Made by a program: the position numbers and the translations under genes. From Psychrobacter sp. Pi2-1 (GTDB lineage Bacteria; Pseudomonadota; Gammaproteobacteria; Pseudomonadales; Moraxellaceae), in the NCBI RefSeq assembly GCF_904846645.1, contig NZ_CAJHBO010000010.1:40070-104069 (forward strand): a stretch of DNA of 64,000 nucleotides, given 5' to 3'. A model generated the notes under the pieces. It was not told where the DNA came from and ran no database searches. It saw nothing but the letters and a program-made list of their open reading frames with translations. Below, one piece after another: positions 47,104-56,774 of this stretch. The number at the start of each line of letters is the position of its first letter. Within the stretch, counting starts at the first letter, position 1.

Positions 47104-49077
47104 ATGCCCCATCTTGATTTTAGCCAACCGCCCTTTGATGTACTGAGCTTAGCTGAGCGTCAAAGCATTAGAAAAAATACCCAGATACGCTACCTTGCCA
47201 AAAACGAGAGCTTGCCTGCAGAAGAACTGCAATGTCTATATGTGGTCATCAAAGGGCAAATCGAGCAATCACTAGATGGTGATTTTGTCGCGTCCTATGT
47301 AGGTAGCAATCACGCTGACGGTCTGAACAATAATGATTGGTTTGATAGTCGCCGCCTGCCTGAATCACTTCCCAAGGACAATCAGCCAGAGTATGAAAGT
47401 ACGTCCATACAACCCTATCAATTCCGAGCCAGTGAAGAGACGTTACTGCTCCAAGTCGCTGGTGATGCTATCGATAAAATCAGTGCACAAAATCATCTGG
47501 TACGGCAAATGCTATCAGACAAACTGCCCGAACGATTAAAAGCATTGCGCCAACGACGTCATAATAAAACGCTAGTTCCTGCCAGCTATACCAACCAACA
47601 AGAAGTACAGCAAATCATGCTGCAGCCAGTGATAGATGTTCACCTGTTACCAGTGCATATCGTCGATGCCAATGATAGCTTGCACGAAGCGGCCCGCATC
47701 ATGACCAAAGCTAGATTGAAACATGTACTGGTCAGACCGCTACGTAAATTAGGTGACTTACAACTAGATGATTTAGATGACTCACAAACAGCGCAACATG
47801 AGACAAGATTACTCTTAGGGATTTTGACCGACACTGATATTTGTCGCGCGGTGAGTGACAGACAAGATCCAGCTACTACTCCTTGCCAGCGCTATGCCAA
47901 TTTTAATCTACGCACGATCAAAGCCAGTGATGAGATTGGCGATGCGCTACTGACCATGACTCGCTATCGTATTCATAGACTGCCAGTCATTGATAAGAGT
48001 GGCGATGTCGTCGGAGTACTTGGGCAAAGCGATATGCTCGCTCATATTGGCCATCATTCACAACTGATTAGTATTCAAATCGAACAGGCACAAGACTTAG
48101 CGAGCCTAGATACCGCTGTTGAGCTGATCGGTCGCTATATTCGTGCACAGCATCACAATGGTGTCAAAATCGGCAATATCAGTCGTATGGTACAGACGCT
48201 AAATGCGCAGGTGTTTACCAAACTATGGCAGCTAATCGTACCTGATGAGGTGATGGCCAATACCTGCCTTATCGTTATGGGTTCAGAAGGGCGCGGTGAG
48301 CAAATCATGCGTACCGATCAGGACAACGCGCTCATCATTCGTGATGGCTATACGCATCCTGACCTAGCACAGTTTGCTGATACTTTTAATAGCCATTTAG
48401 CAACGCTGGGCTACCCACTGTGTGATGGCAATATTATGATGACCAATCCTATGTGGCGACAATCACTTAAGCAATTCACTGCACAAATTAACCTATGGTT
48501 TAGAAATTCAGATCCGATGCATGGTATTTACTTGTCTGCGATACTAGATGCTGAATACGTCTGCGGCGATGAGTCACTGCTCACACAAGTACGTCAGCAC
48601 TTAGAACTTGCTCATCAACAAGCAGACCCTATGTTTGTCAGGCAGTTTGCCCGGGCAGCGCTACAGTTTGGTGACGTTAATCAATGGTGGCAAAAGTTTG
48701 TACCTTTACTAGGTGGTAAATCAGCATCATCCGACATTGACCTAAAAAAAGCCGGTATCTTTCCCTTAGTGCATGGTATCCGTACCTTAGCATTAGAAAA
48801 CAATGGGCTCGACGTGCCTAGTACCAAGGCGCGTTTAAAGGGCTTGGTAAAGGTTGATGCTATGACCCAAGAGCGCGCCGATACTCTACTAGAAGCATTA
48901 GAGTTTTTTATGGCACAGCGCTTATCTGTGGCGCTCTCAACTGACGATAAGCATGCACGGCAAGTAGATCCTACAACTTTGACCGCACTTGAACGTGACC
49001 TGCTAAAAGAGTGTCTGGCCGTGGTCAAAAGCTTTAAGAATCAATTGCGTCAACACTATCAACTAGAAATCGCATAA
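47104..49077 (+). CDS. CBS-domain putative nucleotidyltransferase (DUF294 family)
   Basis: A 657-residue cytoplasmic signalling-type protein. The N-terminal about 140 residues look like a degenerate cyclic-nucleotide-binding domain (LYVVIKGQIEQSLDGDFVASYVG). A CBS pair spans about 180-330 (DSLHEAARIMTKARLKHVLV, LLGILTDTDICRAV, TMTRYRIHRLPVIDKSGDVVGVLGQSD). A DUF294 nucleotidyltransferase domain follows, with GSEGRGEQ at 393-400 and the metal aspartates in TDQDNALII, then the C-terminal DUF294 helical domain. Substrate is unknown. The same architecture is found next to DNA-polymerase-III-epsilon-like exonucleases elsewhere, as here. Ribosome binding site AAGGATGA. Confidence 0.9.
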   Translation: MPHLDFSQPPFDVLSLAERQSIRKNTQIRYLAKNESLPAEELQCLYVVIKGQIEQSLDGDFVASYVGSNHADGLNNNDWFDSRRLPESLPKDNQPEYESTSIQPYQFRASEETLLLQVAGDAIDKISAQNHLVRQMLSDKLPERLKALRQRRHNKTLVPASYTNQQEVQQIMLQPVIDVHLLPVHIVDANDSLHEAARIMTKARLKHVLVRPLRKLGDLQLDDLDDSQTAQHETRLLLGILTDTDICRAVSDRQDPATTPCQRYANFNLRTIKASDEIGDALLTMTRYRIHRLPVIDKSGDVVGVLGQSDMLAHIGHHSQLISIQIEQAQDLASLDTAVELIGRYIRAQHHNGVKIGNISRMVQTLNAQVFTKLWQLIVPDEVMANTCLIVMGSEGRGEQIMRTDQDNALIIRDGYTHPDLAQFADTFNSHLATLGYPLCDGNIMMTNPMWRQSLKQFTAQINLWFRNSDPMHGIYLSAILDAEYVCGDESLLTQVRQHLELAHQQADPMFVRQFARAALQFGDVNQWWQKFVPLLGGKSASSDIDLKKAGIFPLVHGIRTLALENNGLDVPSTKARLKGLVKVDAMTQERADTLLEALEFFMAQRLSVALSTDDKHARQVDPTTLTALERDLLKECLAVVKSFKNQLRQHYQLEIA

Positions 49078-49159
49078 ATGTGGCAGTCTTAATACAGAGG
49101 CTTCATGAATAGAGAAATTTTATAAATACAAAAATAGCATATATGGATGAGCAACCGAT

Positions 49160-49765
49160 ATGAGCTGGTTACAGCAGTTATCTTGCGCTTGGCAAAAGAC
49201 GCAATTACAGCGTCCAGAGCTGGCCTCAATGTTTACGACACCTTCGGCTGAGCAGTGGGTGGCGATTGATTGCGAGATGACAGGACTGAACCCCAAAAAG
49301 CATCACCTGCTGTCTGTAGCAGCGATACATATTAATGGTAATACTATCGACACGAGTAATGGCATGCATTTGGTTTGCAGACCTCCTGTAATGCCAGACC
49401 GCGACACTATTGTCATTCATGGCTTGCGTACCGCCGATGTTGAGCATGGCATGAGTTACGATGACATGTTGGCACTGCTGCTACCATTCATAGGCAATCG
49501 ACCAATTGTTGGATTCTGTACACAGCTAGACATAGCTTTTTTAAATCCATTGGTCAAACGCTATATGGGAACCTCGCTACCAAACGAAGTCATAGATTTG
49601 CGGCACTTGTACAGTCGGCGTATCAGTGGTCACACACAAGGGCTTTCTGGACAAGCTCAACATCTGAATCGTATCCTAGCCCATTACAACATTCCTGAAC
49701 TGGGCGCGCATGATGCTTATAACGATGCGGTCATGACGGCGATGGCTTTTCTACATGTGCGTTAG
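49160..49765 (+). CDS. DEDDh 3'-5' exonuclease (DNA polymerase III epsilon-like)
   Basis: A 201-residue nuclease of the DnaQ-like superfamily. Exo I is AIDCEMTGL with D37 and E39. Exo II is around GFCTQLDIAFLNP, and Exo III is HDAYNDAVMTAMAFL with the DEDDh histidine. An N-terminal extension of about 30 residues precedes the fold. It follows the DUF294 gene by 82 bases in the same orientation, a pairing known in other proteobacteria. It is not the replicative epsilon subunit, because it lacks a C-terminal alpha-binding region, so repair or RNA/nucleotide turnover is likelier. Ribosome binding site weak. Confidence 0.9.
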   Translation: MSWLQQLSCAWQKTQLQRPELASMFTTPSAEQWVAIDCEMTGLNPKKHHLLSVAAIHINGNTIDTSNGMHLVCRPPVMPDRDTIVIHGLRTADVEHGMSYDDMLALLLPFIGNRPIVGFCTQLDIAFLNPLVKRYMGTSLPNEVIDLRHLYSRRISGHTQGLSGQAQHLNRILAHYNIPELGAHDAYNDAVMTAMAFLHVR

Positions 49766-49834
49766 CAGTAAAGCATGCTCTCAGTTCAATCGATAGTTAG
49801 CGTTAGTTATCTAAATAAGGGCGTCGTTATCGCT

Positions 49835-50006
49835 AGGGCGTGTCCTCATTTTGAAAATGGTGATAAAAATGAGATAAATGGCAGCTAAATAAGGAAGGTA
49901 GTACAGATAATATCGGGATATTAGCCAGCTACTTGACGCAGTTTAGCAAAGATTTAGCCATTTTTAGCCTATTTACAGTTTACTATTCATATTGATGACA
50001 CGCCTT
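49835..50006. mobile_element. MITE-like element with AGGGCGTGTC inverted ends
   Basis: A 172-base element. The left end AGGGCGTGTCCTCATTTTGA and the reverse complement of the right end (AAGGCGTGTCATCAATATGA) agree over about 25 bases with a few mismatches, like terminal repeats of an IS5-type element. No transposase frame is inside. It occupies most of the gap between the exonuclease gene and dacB. Confidence 0.7.
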
Positions 50007-50082
50007 AAAATTGTGCTCCTGACATCGTGTGCGAAAACAGCAACTCATGTTACCATAGGCTGTTTTTGCCACCTGATGAAAG

Positions 50083-52131
50083 ATGCTCATGCGATACCCT
50101 TCTAAACGCCGTCATTACCCTACTGCTGCAACCAAAATCACCACGCTTTGTCGTCATTTGCGACCGCTAGACTGGCCTAATAAACGTCTATCTAGGTTAG
50201 CGTTATTGGCAGCGGTTGTAGTCGCGCCGATACATGCACAAGCCGTGTTGCCAGCAGCCATTCAAAAAGCCTTGGCGCGTGCCGACTTGACAGAAGCAGA
50301 TATTAGCATCGTGATTACCCCTGTGGGTGACAAAACTGCCAGTCGTCTGCCGACTCCTATTCAAGTCATTGATAGTAATGAATCTGACAGCCAATCTGCA
50401 TCTACTATAGTATCTGAACACCCAGTTATAAACGCCTCTACGGATACAATTAGCAGCGACCCGAGCCATCAGAGCTCGTTAATGACCATAGAGCAGCGCA
50501 CCATTGAAAAGCACGAGCAAAAAATACATGCTTATACCGATGACCCTTATACTTATCAGAGCGTAGAGAGCATTCCAACGGTTATCCCTGATGAATCTCA
50601 GCATACGCTTACTCAGAATGCCAAAGCCCAAAGCAACGCTAGCACCGATAAAAACGCTATAAAAATCTCATTTTCGCCTTTGCTAAATCATCAGTCCGAT
50701 ATCCCTCGCACGCCTGCCAGCACCATGAAGCTCGTGCCCAGTTTTATCGCGTTAGACACGTTAGGGGCGGATTTTGTGTGGCATACGCGGGTGTATCATA
50801 CTGGCCTTGTCATCGGTGACCGTCTATATGGTGACTTGATTATTCAAGGAAGTGGCGACCCAAAAATGACTCACGATCGCTTAAAACAGTTACTGTATAA
50901 AGTGCAAGCATCAGGTATTCGTCATATCGATGGTGACATCATCATTGACAGCGCAGTTTTTAATAATGTTAGTAAAGATCCTGCCGCCTTTGATAACTCA
51001 CCTCTACGCCCTTATAACGCCAGCCCAGATGGGTTTTTGGTCAACTTTAGCACCATTGGCATCAAAACTTACCCTCAAGATAACGGCCAAGCAAGCGTGA
51101 CCTATAAGCCGCGGTTAGCCAACTATCAGCTGCCTGCTACAATCAATACCCGTGCAGCCAGTTGTGGGCAAGCAAGCTATAGCCTAGCGCCGCAGTGGCA
51201 AAACACGCAGCTTGTGTTAAACGCCAGTCTGCCAGAGAGCTGCGGTGAGCATGTCTTTTACGTGGCATATCCCAATGCCAAAGAGTTTGCCGCACACGTC
51301 ATCGCTACCAAATGGCAAGCGTTGGGGAATACTTTGGGTGGGCAGGTCGTCTCGCAAGAAACCCCTTACGATATGACCAAGACGACAAAACGAGCGCACG
51401 GGCTTACGGCTATCGCGATGTCTCCTCTACCTATGGTCAGCTATCCGTCGTTGAATTTAACCGAGCAGATTCATGACATTAACCATTTCTCAAACAATGT
51501 CATGGCTGAGCAAGTGGCGCTATCTATAGGCGCTTATGATAAAGAAAGGCTGACTCATTCAACACCTTCTAGCACAACTGCCACTAATCCAAGCAGTCAT
51601 GAAGCCAGCACTAATAATGAGGTGGATAATAAAGTAGCGGCTGTTAAATCTAGTGGCAAAAAAGCTGATAGCTTATATCAGTTTGGTAAACCTGCTACAA
51701 CAGATTACCCTGCAGCCTTACAAACCATCAATCAATGGTGGCAAACCAATCTCAGTACGCCGCCGCCTCATTTGACCAATGGCTCAGGACTTTGCCGTGA
51801 GTGTACAATCACCGCCGCCAACCTAAGCGAGCTACTGACTTATGCTTATAGTCGACCAAATTTTGATACCTATGTCGACTCGTTAGGGGTCGCTGGGGTT
51901 AGTGGCACTATTGCTGCTCATAGCGATCGCTTGCCTGAATCTGCAGCCACTGGCCGCGCATGGATAAAAACTGGCACGTTAAATAACGTCACTTCAATGG
52001 CAGGTTATGTCAAAGGACTGTCAGGACAGGATTACGTTGTCGTCGGCATAATCAATACTGAGCAAGCATTAAATCCTTATGCAGCAAGGCCTGTATTAGA
52101 TGCCATGCTCGACTGGACGGCGCAGCGTTAA
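50083..52131 (+). CDS. dacB: D-alanyl-D-alanine carboxypeptidase/endopeptidase (PBP4)
   Basis: A periplasmic penicillin-binding protein that trims pentapeptides and cuts peptide cross-links. It carries an arginine-rich N-terminus with a signal/anchor helix at about 40-58 (LSRLALLAAVVVAPIHAQAV). The three active-site motifs are STMK (S213, K216), SNN (470-472) and KTG (629-631). At 682 residues it is roughly 200 longer than E. coli DacB (about 477). The extra residues are Ser/Thr/Asn-rich inserts before SxxK (about 95-205) and after SNN (about 490-545). The catalytic domain itself looks intact (TGLVIGDRLYGDLIIQGSGDPKMTHDRL, NGSGLCRECTITAANLSELL). First ATG used. A second lies six bases in. Confidence 0.92.
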   Translation: MLMRYPSKRRHYPTAATKITTLCRHLRPLDWPNKRLSRLALLAAVVVAPIHAQAVLPAAIQKALARADLTEADISIVITPVGDKTASRLPTPIQVIDSNESDSQSASTIVSEHPVINASTDTISSDPSHQSSLMTIEQRTIEKHEQKIHAYTDDPYTYQSVESIPTVIPDESQHTLTQNAKAQSNASTDKNAIKISFSPLLNHQSDIPRTPASTMKLVPSFIALDTLGADFVWHTRVYHTGLVIGDRLYGDLIIQGSGDPKMTHDRLKQLLYKVQASGIRHIDGDIIIDSAVFNNVSKDPAAFDNSPLRPYNASPDGFLVNFSTIGIKTYPQDNGQASVTYKPRLANYQLPATINTRAASCGQASYSLAPQWQNTQLVLNASLPESCGEHVFYVAYPNAKEFAAHVIATKWQALGNTLGGQVVSQETPYDMTKTTKRAHGLTAIAMSPLPMVSYPSLNLTEQIHDINHFSNNVMAEQVALSIGAYDKERLTHSTPSSTTATNPSSHEASTNNEVDNKVAAVKSSGKKADSLYQFGKPATTDYPAALQTINQWWQTNLSTPPPHLTNGSGLCRECTITAANLSELLTYAYSRPNFDTYVDSLGVAGVSGTIAAHSDRLPESAATGRAWIKTGTLNNVTSMAGYVKGLSGQDYVVVGIINTEQALNPYAARPVLDAMLDWTAQR

Positions 52132-52211
52132 TTTTAACGCTTTAAGACGTTGTATCATCCATACTCTACTTTTTACCTTACTCTATTTTTTACCTTTATA
52201 AAGGTTAGCTT

Positions 52212-52697
52212 ATGTCACGCCAGACAACCAGTCTTAACAAACCTCAGACGCTTGTACAAGTGCAGCCCAAACTGGCTCGATATGTCGGTTTTTTTGCGAT
52301 TGGATACACGCTTGCCAGTACCATATTTATGATGATACAGACCAAACTTGCGCTCAATCCACAACTGGTCATGGTGGTTTCTATTATCGTGGGTGCTTAT
52401 ATCGCTGTCAGTAAATTTATCAAACATCAGAAGCGAGCATTAGCACGAGATGAGATTAATAAGTTGATGTTTGGTGGGGTTATGATTGTCTGGATGCTGA
52501 CGGTCATTTATTTTTCAGCCATCTGGTTTTGGCTGTTTGATACGATAAGCCGTGAGGTCCTGTTCGAGATGGCGATGCAGCGTCCACTGCCCTTGCTTTC
52601 ATCACTAATGCTAATGCTGGTTCTCACTCTAGTCAGTGCGCGAATCAGTCTATGGTCTATCAATAGACTATTAGACCCTATACGCAAATCAACGTAA
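52212..52697 (+). CDS. Four-helix inner-membrane protein (ABZJ_00895-like)
   Basis: A 161-residue protein with four hydrophobic segments at about 24-43, 52-69, 87-108 and 131-149, short loops, and a basic C-terminus. Length and layout resemble the ABZJ_00895 family seen in Moraxellaceae, whose function is unknown. I am not certain of the match. AAAGGTTAG precedes the ATG. It follows dacB by 80 bases in the same direction, which suggests but does not prove co-transcription. Confidence 0.75.
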   Translation: MSRQTTSLNKPQTLVQVQPKLARYVGFFAIGYTLASTIFMMIQTKLALNPQLVMVVSIIVGAYIAVSKFIKHQKRALARDEINKLMFGGVMIVWMLTVIYFSAIWFWLFDTISREVLFEMAMQRPLPLLSSLMLMLVLTLVSARISLWSINRLLDPIRKST

Positions 52698-52769
52698 GTA
52701 CAAACCATCATCCACAAGGTGCTACAAAGTTTTCCCCTGCTAATGCGTAAAATCCGTTAGGCTAAGTTT

Positions 52770-52827
52770 AGGGCGTGCCATTATTTTAGGAATAGTACTA
52801 AAAATGAGACAAAGTAAGACGCGCCCT
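52770..52827. mobile_element. Short AGGGCGTG-ended repeat (58 bp)
   Basis: Begins AGGGCGTGCC and ends GACGCGCCCT, imperfectly inverted. It has TA on both sides and shares the internal stretch TAAAAATGAGA-AAA with the element at 49835. Non-coding. Confidence 0.65.
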
Positions 52828-52882
52828 AGTAAGTAAAGTTTTAGTGATGACTTGTTTTACCTTTATAATAGGAGCGAACATT

Positions 52883-53431
52883 ATGGACATGATCTTTTTT
52901 GACAACGTAGACAAGCTTGGTCGTATTGTTTTAACGACTGTTATGGTTTACGTGTTGATCGTGACAGTTACCAAAATCTCTGGCAAACGCTCGACGTCGC
53001 AGCTTAACAACTTCGATTGGATCGTGACGGTCATGATCGGCTCGTTAGGTGCCAGTACGATTTTGCTCAAAGACATCCCCTTTGTTGAAGGGGTGTCGTC
53101 TATTTTAGTATTGTACCTATTGCAATTTGTAGTGACCAAATATGCGTCTGTTTCACCGCAATTTAGTAACTTTATTTTATCAGAGCCGCGTATCGTTTTT
53201 TATCAAGGGCAGTTTTTGCCAGATGCCATGCGTGATGAGCGCTTGACGCGTCAAGAAATCGAATGTGCCATGCGTACTGAAGGGATTAATAGTTTTGATG
53301 ATGTCGAGGCCATTGTCTTTGAGTCTGATGCCAAGCTGACTGTCATTCCAAAGCCAAGCCAAAGTGATAAGAGCGATGATGATCAAAACACGAATAGCAA
53401 CGTATCAGAGACGATTAACCCTCTGATGTAA
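52883..53431 (+). CDS. DUF421 (YetF-like) membrane protein
   Basis: A 182-residue protein with three transmembrane helices at its N-terminus (LGRIVLTTVMVYVLIVTVTKI, WIVTVMIGSLGASTILL, VSSILVLYLLQFVVTKY) and a cytosolic alpha/beta domain. The domain has FSNFILSEPRIVFYQGQFLPDAMRDERLTRQEIECAMRTEGINSFDDVEAIVFESDAKLTVIP, the DUF421/YetF signature. A Ser/Asp/Asn-rich tail follows. The start at 52883 has an AGGAG ribosome binding site. The longer frame opening 39 bases earlier lacks one. Function in the envelope is unknown. Confidence 0.9.
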   Translation: MDMIFFDNVDKLGRIVLTTVMVYVLIVTVTKISGKRSTSQLNNFDWIVTVMIGSLGASTILLKDIPFVEGVSSILVLYLLQFVVTKYASVSPQFSNFILSEPRIVFYQGQFLPDAMRDERLTRQEIECAMRTEGINSFDDVEAIVFESDAKLTVIPKPSQSDKSDDDQNTNSNVSETINPLM

Positions 53432-53516
53432 ATTGCAGACAATAAACAACGAACGATACAACTATTAAGAACACGGCCTAGTAAGCTTGAATTTAATTAT
53501 CGAGATGGTAAGCATT

Positions 53517-54005
53517 ATGAAAGTAAGGATTTTGACCGTTGGCAATAAAATGCCTAGCTGGGTACAGACAGGTTTTGACGAGTATTACAAACGCATTCAA
53601 CCGATGCTAAGCACAGAAATTGTCGAGATTGCGGCAGCCAAGCGGGCAAAAAATCCTTCAGATGCTAATTTGGCACAGTACCGTGAGCAAGAAGGTCAGG
53701 CTATATTAGCCGCTCATAATGCATCAAGCCGCGAGCAATTATGGGTGCTAGATGTCAAAGGTAAGATGATTTCGACCGAAGGACTGGCTGATAAGCTCGC
53801 AGATGGCATGCAACAAGGCGATGATATTGCCTTGGTCATTGGCGGTGCAGATGGCGTCTCACCAGAAGTATTAGCAAAGGCCGATGCAAAGTTATCACTA
53901 TCGGCACTGACATTGCCACATCCGCTAGTACGCGTCGTACTTATGGAGCAATTGTATCGCGCGATGAGTATCAATAATAACCACCCTTATCACCGTGGTA
54001 ATTAA
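53517..54005 (+). CDS. rlmH: 23S rRNA (pseudouridine1915-N3)-methyltransferase
   Basis: An SPOUT-class knotted methyltransferase that modifies the pseudouridine at position 1915 of 23S rRNA. From ATG 53517 it is 162 residues, beginning MKVRILTVGNKMPSWVQTGF as usual. The longer TTG frame is dismissed. Motifs are EIAAAKRAKN, LWVLDVKGKMISTEGLADKL, LVIGGADGVSPEVLAKAD (AdoMet knot) and the conserved end SLSALTLPHPLVRVVLMEQLYRAMSINNNHPYHRG. It is often linked with rsfS, absent here. Confidence 0.97.
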   Translation: MKVRILTVGNKMPSWVQTGFDEYYKRIQPMLSTEIVEIAAAKRAKNPSDANLAQYREQEGQAILAAHNASSREQLWVLDVKGKMISTEGLADKLADGMQQGDDIALVIGGADGVSPEVLAKADAKLSLSALTLPHPLVRVVLMEQLYRAMSINNNHPYHRGN

Positions 54006-54035
54006 ATAAAATACTGAGCTGTTTTTTTTGATTTG

Positions 54036-54078
54036 GAACATCAACCCTAAAATAGATTGAAAAACTGGCGCACGCCCT
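54036..54078. mobile_element. Partial AGGGCGTG-ended repeat, inverted
   Basis: Ends in GCGCACGCCCT, the inverted form of the AGGGCGTG end seen at 49835 and 52770. Its other end is not discernible. A weaker trace, ACACGGCCTAGTAAG, lies at 53471 before rlmH. Confidence 0.5.
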
Positions 54079-54090
54079 AATAAATGCAAC

Positions 54091-54981
54091 ATGAAATATC
54101 CAAAACGTGCGACACCCAACGCCTCTAAGCCCTCTCATCAACGTGATGACCATTATAGTGTGCAGACGCCTATCACAGCGGCTGCCGCATGGGAAAATAC
54201 GTCTGATGTAGCGACGAATACATCTAAGCTACCAGCGCTCTTTATTTCGCATGGCGCGCCTACGCTTGCAATTGAGCAGTCTGCGACGACCAGTGCATTG
54301 GCACGTATCGGTCAAAACCTACCTAAGCCACGTGCCATTGTCATTATGTCAGCGCATTGGCAGTCAGCAAAGCTAGAGATTAGTAGTAATCCACAGCCAA
54401 AGACATGGCATGACTTTTCAGGATTTTCGCCTGAACTTTACGACATTCAGTATCCTGCTATAGGCCAGCCAGCACTGGCTGAGACACTTGCTCAGCAACT
54501 GACCGCACGTGGTATTACTTGTAGGGTCAATCCAGTACGTGCCTGTGATCATGGTGTGTGGGCTCCCCTTAGACATCTGTATCCAGAAGCCGATGTACCT
54601 ATCGTACAGATATCATTGCCGCAGCATTATGACAGTATTGCCTGCTATCAGTTAGGTGCACAGTTAGCACATCTACGTGATGAGCAAATTCTCGTCATTG
54701 GCTCAGGTAACATTACGCATAACTTACAAGCATTGCGCTGGGAAGCCGATAGCATCGATCAAGCAGCCAAAACGTTTAAGCAGTGGTTGCTACAGCAGCT
54801 CAAAATAGACATTCCCACGGCGCTTGATTGGCAGCAGTACCCAGACTACAAGGACATTCATCCAAGTGATGAGCACTTGCTACCGCTGTTTTTTGCATTA
54901 GGTACTGGTCAGCGCGTCTCTGTCGTTCATCAAAGTATGGCCCATCATAGTTTGGGTATGGATATCTATCGCTTTGATTGA
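54091..54981 (+). CDS. Extradiol dioxygenase of the DODA/YgiD type
   Basis: A 296-residue zinc- or iron-dependent LigB-superfamily enzyme similar to 4,5-DOPA dioxygenase extradiol (E. coli YgiD). Metal-site motifs are ISHGAPTLAIEQ, IVIMSAHWQSAKLEIS, RACDHGVWAPLRHLYPEADVPIVQISL and GSGNITHNLQALRW, with YKDIHPSDEHLLPLFFALG near the end. The first 45 residues are a low-complexity leader not present in most relatives. A later methionine is not available, so the long form is kept. The natural substrate is unknown. Confidence 0.9.
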   Translation: MKYPKRATPNASKPSHQRDDHYSVQTPITAAAAWENTSDVATNTSKLPALFISHGAPTLAIEQSATTSALARIGQNLPKPRAIVIMSAHWQSAKLEISSNPQPKTWHDFSGFSPELYDIQYPAIGQPALAETLAQQLTARGITCRVNPVRACDHGVWAPLRHLYPEADVPIVQISLPQHYDSIACYQLGAQLAHLRDEQILVIGSGNITHNLQALRWEADSIDQAAKTFKQWLLQQLKIDIPTALDWQQYPDYKDIHPSDEHLLPLFFALGTGQRVSVVHQSMAHHSLGMDIYRFD

Positions 54982-55012
54982 GTGCGACCAATACGAACAC
55001 TATAGCTTAACC

Positions 55013-56506
55013 CTACTTCTCAAAAGCGTGTTTGGTAAATAAACCTGCGCGCTCCATCTCGCCCGCCACACTGAATAATGTTGCTTCATCATTCATGCGC
55101 CCGATTAACTGCATACCAATTGGTAGGCCTTTTTTGCTCATACCGACTGGTACTGACATCGCGGGTAACCCTGTAACATTACCCAATAACGTAAAGCCCA
55201 TCTTACCTAATACAGGGGCACTGAGCTTTTCTATCATGCCTGAGCTAAAGGCGTATCTACCCATATTAAAGCCTTTGTTAAGCACCTCAGCGCTACGCAT
55301 CATCATCTCATCCATACGACTGGGCGGCAGTACACCATGCTTTACCGCAGGCGTGGGCACAGTCGGGCACAGTATCATGTCATAGTCTTCTAGTAATAAA
55401 CCCGTCTGATACTGGCTATGATGCCAGCCATGTTTGGCATGTGCTAGATCAACCGCTGACAATGAGCGCCCAAGCAGTGCCATATTATAGGTTTGTGGCT
55501 CTAAGTTTTTAATATGATCAGCACCAAACTCACGCTCGATGTTATCAATTGTAAATGCCGTATGCGCACAGACCACAACGATAAAGTCATGCCAAAACTG
55601 CTCGATATTGATGTTTGGCTCGGCTGGTACTACTTCATGACCCATAGACTCTAGTTGCTTAGCCGTTTGCTCAAGTACCTCCAGCACCTCTTTGTCCACT
55701 GTCGTATTGGCTATCAAAGGCTGCTGATGCAAAGCGATTTTTAGCTTTCGCGGTGCACGCATTGCCGCTTGCAAAAAAGTGCCGTCTGGCGGAGCAATAA
55801 CATAAGGGGCGCCAATCTCTGCTCCACTAGTGGCATCTAGCATCGCCGCACTATCGCGTACCGAACGCGTAATCACATGGTCAGCCACGGCCCCCTCCCA
55901 GCCTTCACCAAGATTAGGACCTATTGGATTACGTCCACGGCTTGGCTTTAACCCAAACGTACCGCACCAAGCAGATGGAAAACGTATCGAGCCGCCGCCA
56001 TCACCGCCGCCTGCCATCGGGACAATACCGCTCGCAACTGCTGCTGCACTACCACCTGACGAGCCGCCAGAGCTATAGCCTTTTTTGAAAGGATTATGAG
56101 TAGCGCCATGCGCTTTTGGCTCAGTGGTGATAATCAGACCAAACTCAGGCGTGTTAGTCTTGCCAAAGGTATTAACACCTGTCGCCTTCATCCGTTTGAC
56201 GATTTCACTGTCTTTTTCTGAAATGATATTGACACTGCGACTGCCCATCGTAATCGGCTCGTCGGCAAAGCTAAATGACAAATCTTTTAGTAAATACGGC
56301 ACCCCAGTAAATACACCTGAAGGCAAACCTGCCTGCGCGGCATTGTAAGCGCGCTCATCAAAACGATGCACGATGGCATTTAGCTTAGGGTTGATTTGAT
56401 TGGCTTGATGGACAGCAGCGTCTAGTAATTCCTTTGCGCTGACCTCACCTGAATTGACTAATGCTGCTAAGCCGAGCCCATCATACTGAGTATATTCTTT
56501 AAACAT
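55013..56506 (-). CDS. Amidase (amidase-signature family)
   Basis: A hydrolase of 497 residues from ATG 56506 ([17 protein letters not shown]), preceded by AAGGAAG. The amidase-signature Ser-cisSer-Lys triad is present: lysine in GVPYLLKDL, the cis-serine in [19 protein letters not shown], and the nucleophile in [16 protein letters not shown]. Length and order are typical of soluble family members. The C-terminal region ([39 protein letters not shown]) also fits. The lack of gatB/gatC nearby and the sequence style make it a stand-alone amidase, not GatA. Substrate cannot be predicted. Confidence 0.92.
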   Translation of the reverse strand: MFKEYTQYDGLGLAALVNSGEVSAKELLDAAVHQANQINPKLNAIVHRFDERAYNAAQAGLPSGVFTGVPYLLKDLSFSFADEPITMGSRSVNIISEKDSEIVKRMKATGVNTFGKTNTPEFGLIITTEPKAHGATHNPFKKGYSSGGSSGGSAAAVASGIVPMAGGGDGGGSIRFPSAWCGTFGLKPSRGRNPIGPNLGEGWEGAVADHVITRSVRDSAAMLDATSGAEIGAPYVIAPPDGTFLQAAMRAPRKLKIALHQQPLIANTTVDKEVLEVLEQTAKQLESMGHEVVPAEPNINIEQFWHDFIVVVCAHTAFTIDNIEREFGADHIKNLEPQTYNMALLGRSLSAVDLAHAKHGWHHSQYQTGLLLEDYDMILCPTVPTPAVKHGVLPPSRMDEMMMRSAEVLNKGFNMGRYAFSSGMIEKLSAPVLGKMGFTLLGNVTGLPAMSVPVGMSKKGLPIGMQLIGRMNDEATLFSVAGEMERAGLFTKHAFEK

Positions 56507-56774
56507 AACTAACCTTCCTTGGAGAGTAATTTTATTAGGATTATCTAACACTCATACTTTCTAAAACTGATGACTATTTTTTCATAAACTCCTGTCAGTT
56601 TAGTATAAAAAACCGTGCCTGATATTTGATAAACGGACTCGTTAGTCATCTGGATGGTTTCAGTAATTAATGAGCCAGTATACGAATCTACTCTTCGCGC
56701 CCTAGAACGTATTTAATAATGAAAGCTTACTTCTAAACCTACAATTTATGAAAGTATTATCAAGTTTTTTCCAT
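56507..56774. other. Intergenic region between ftsK and the amidase gene
   Basis: About 270 bases of A/T-rich sequence upstream of the amidase gene and beyond the ftsK terminator. I see no further signal. Confidence 0.5.

Noticed and set aside
55013..56506. Glutamyl-tRNA amidotransferase subunit GatA
   Set aside because: No gatB or gatC neighbour, and the C-terminal half fits stand-alone amidases better.
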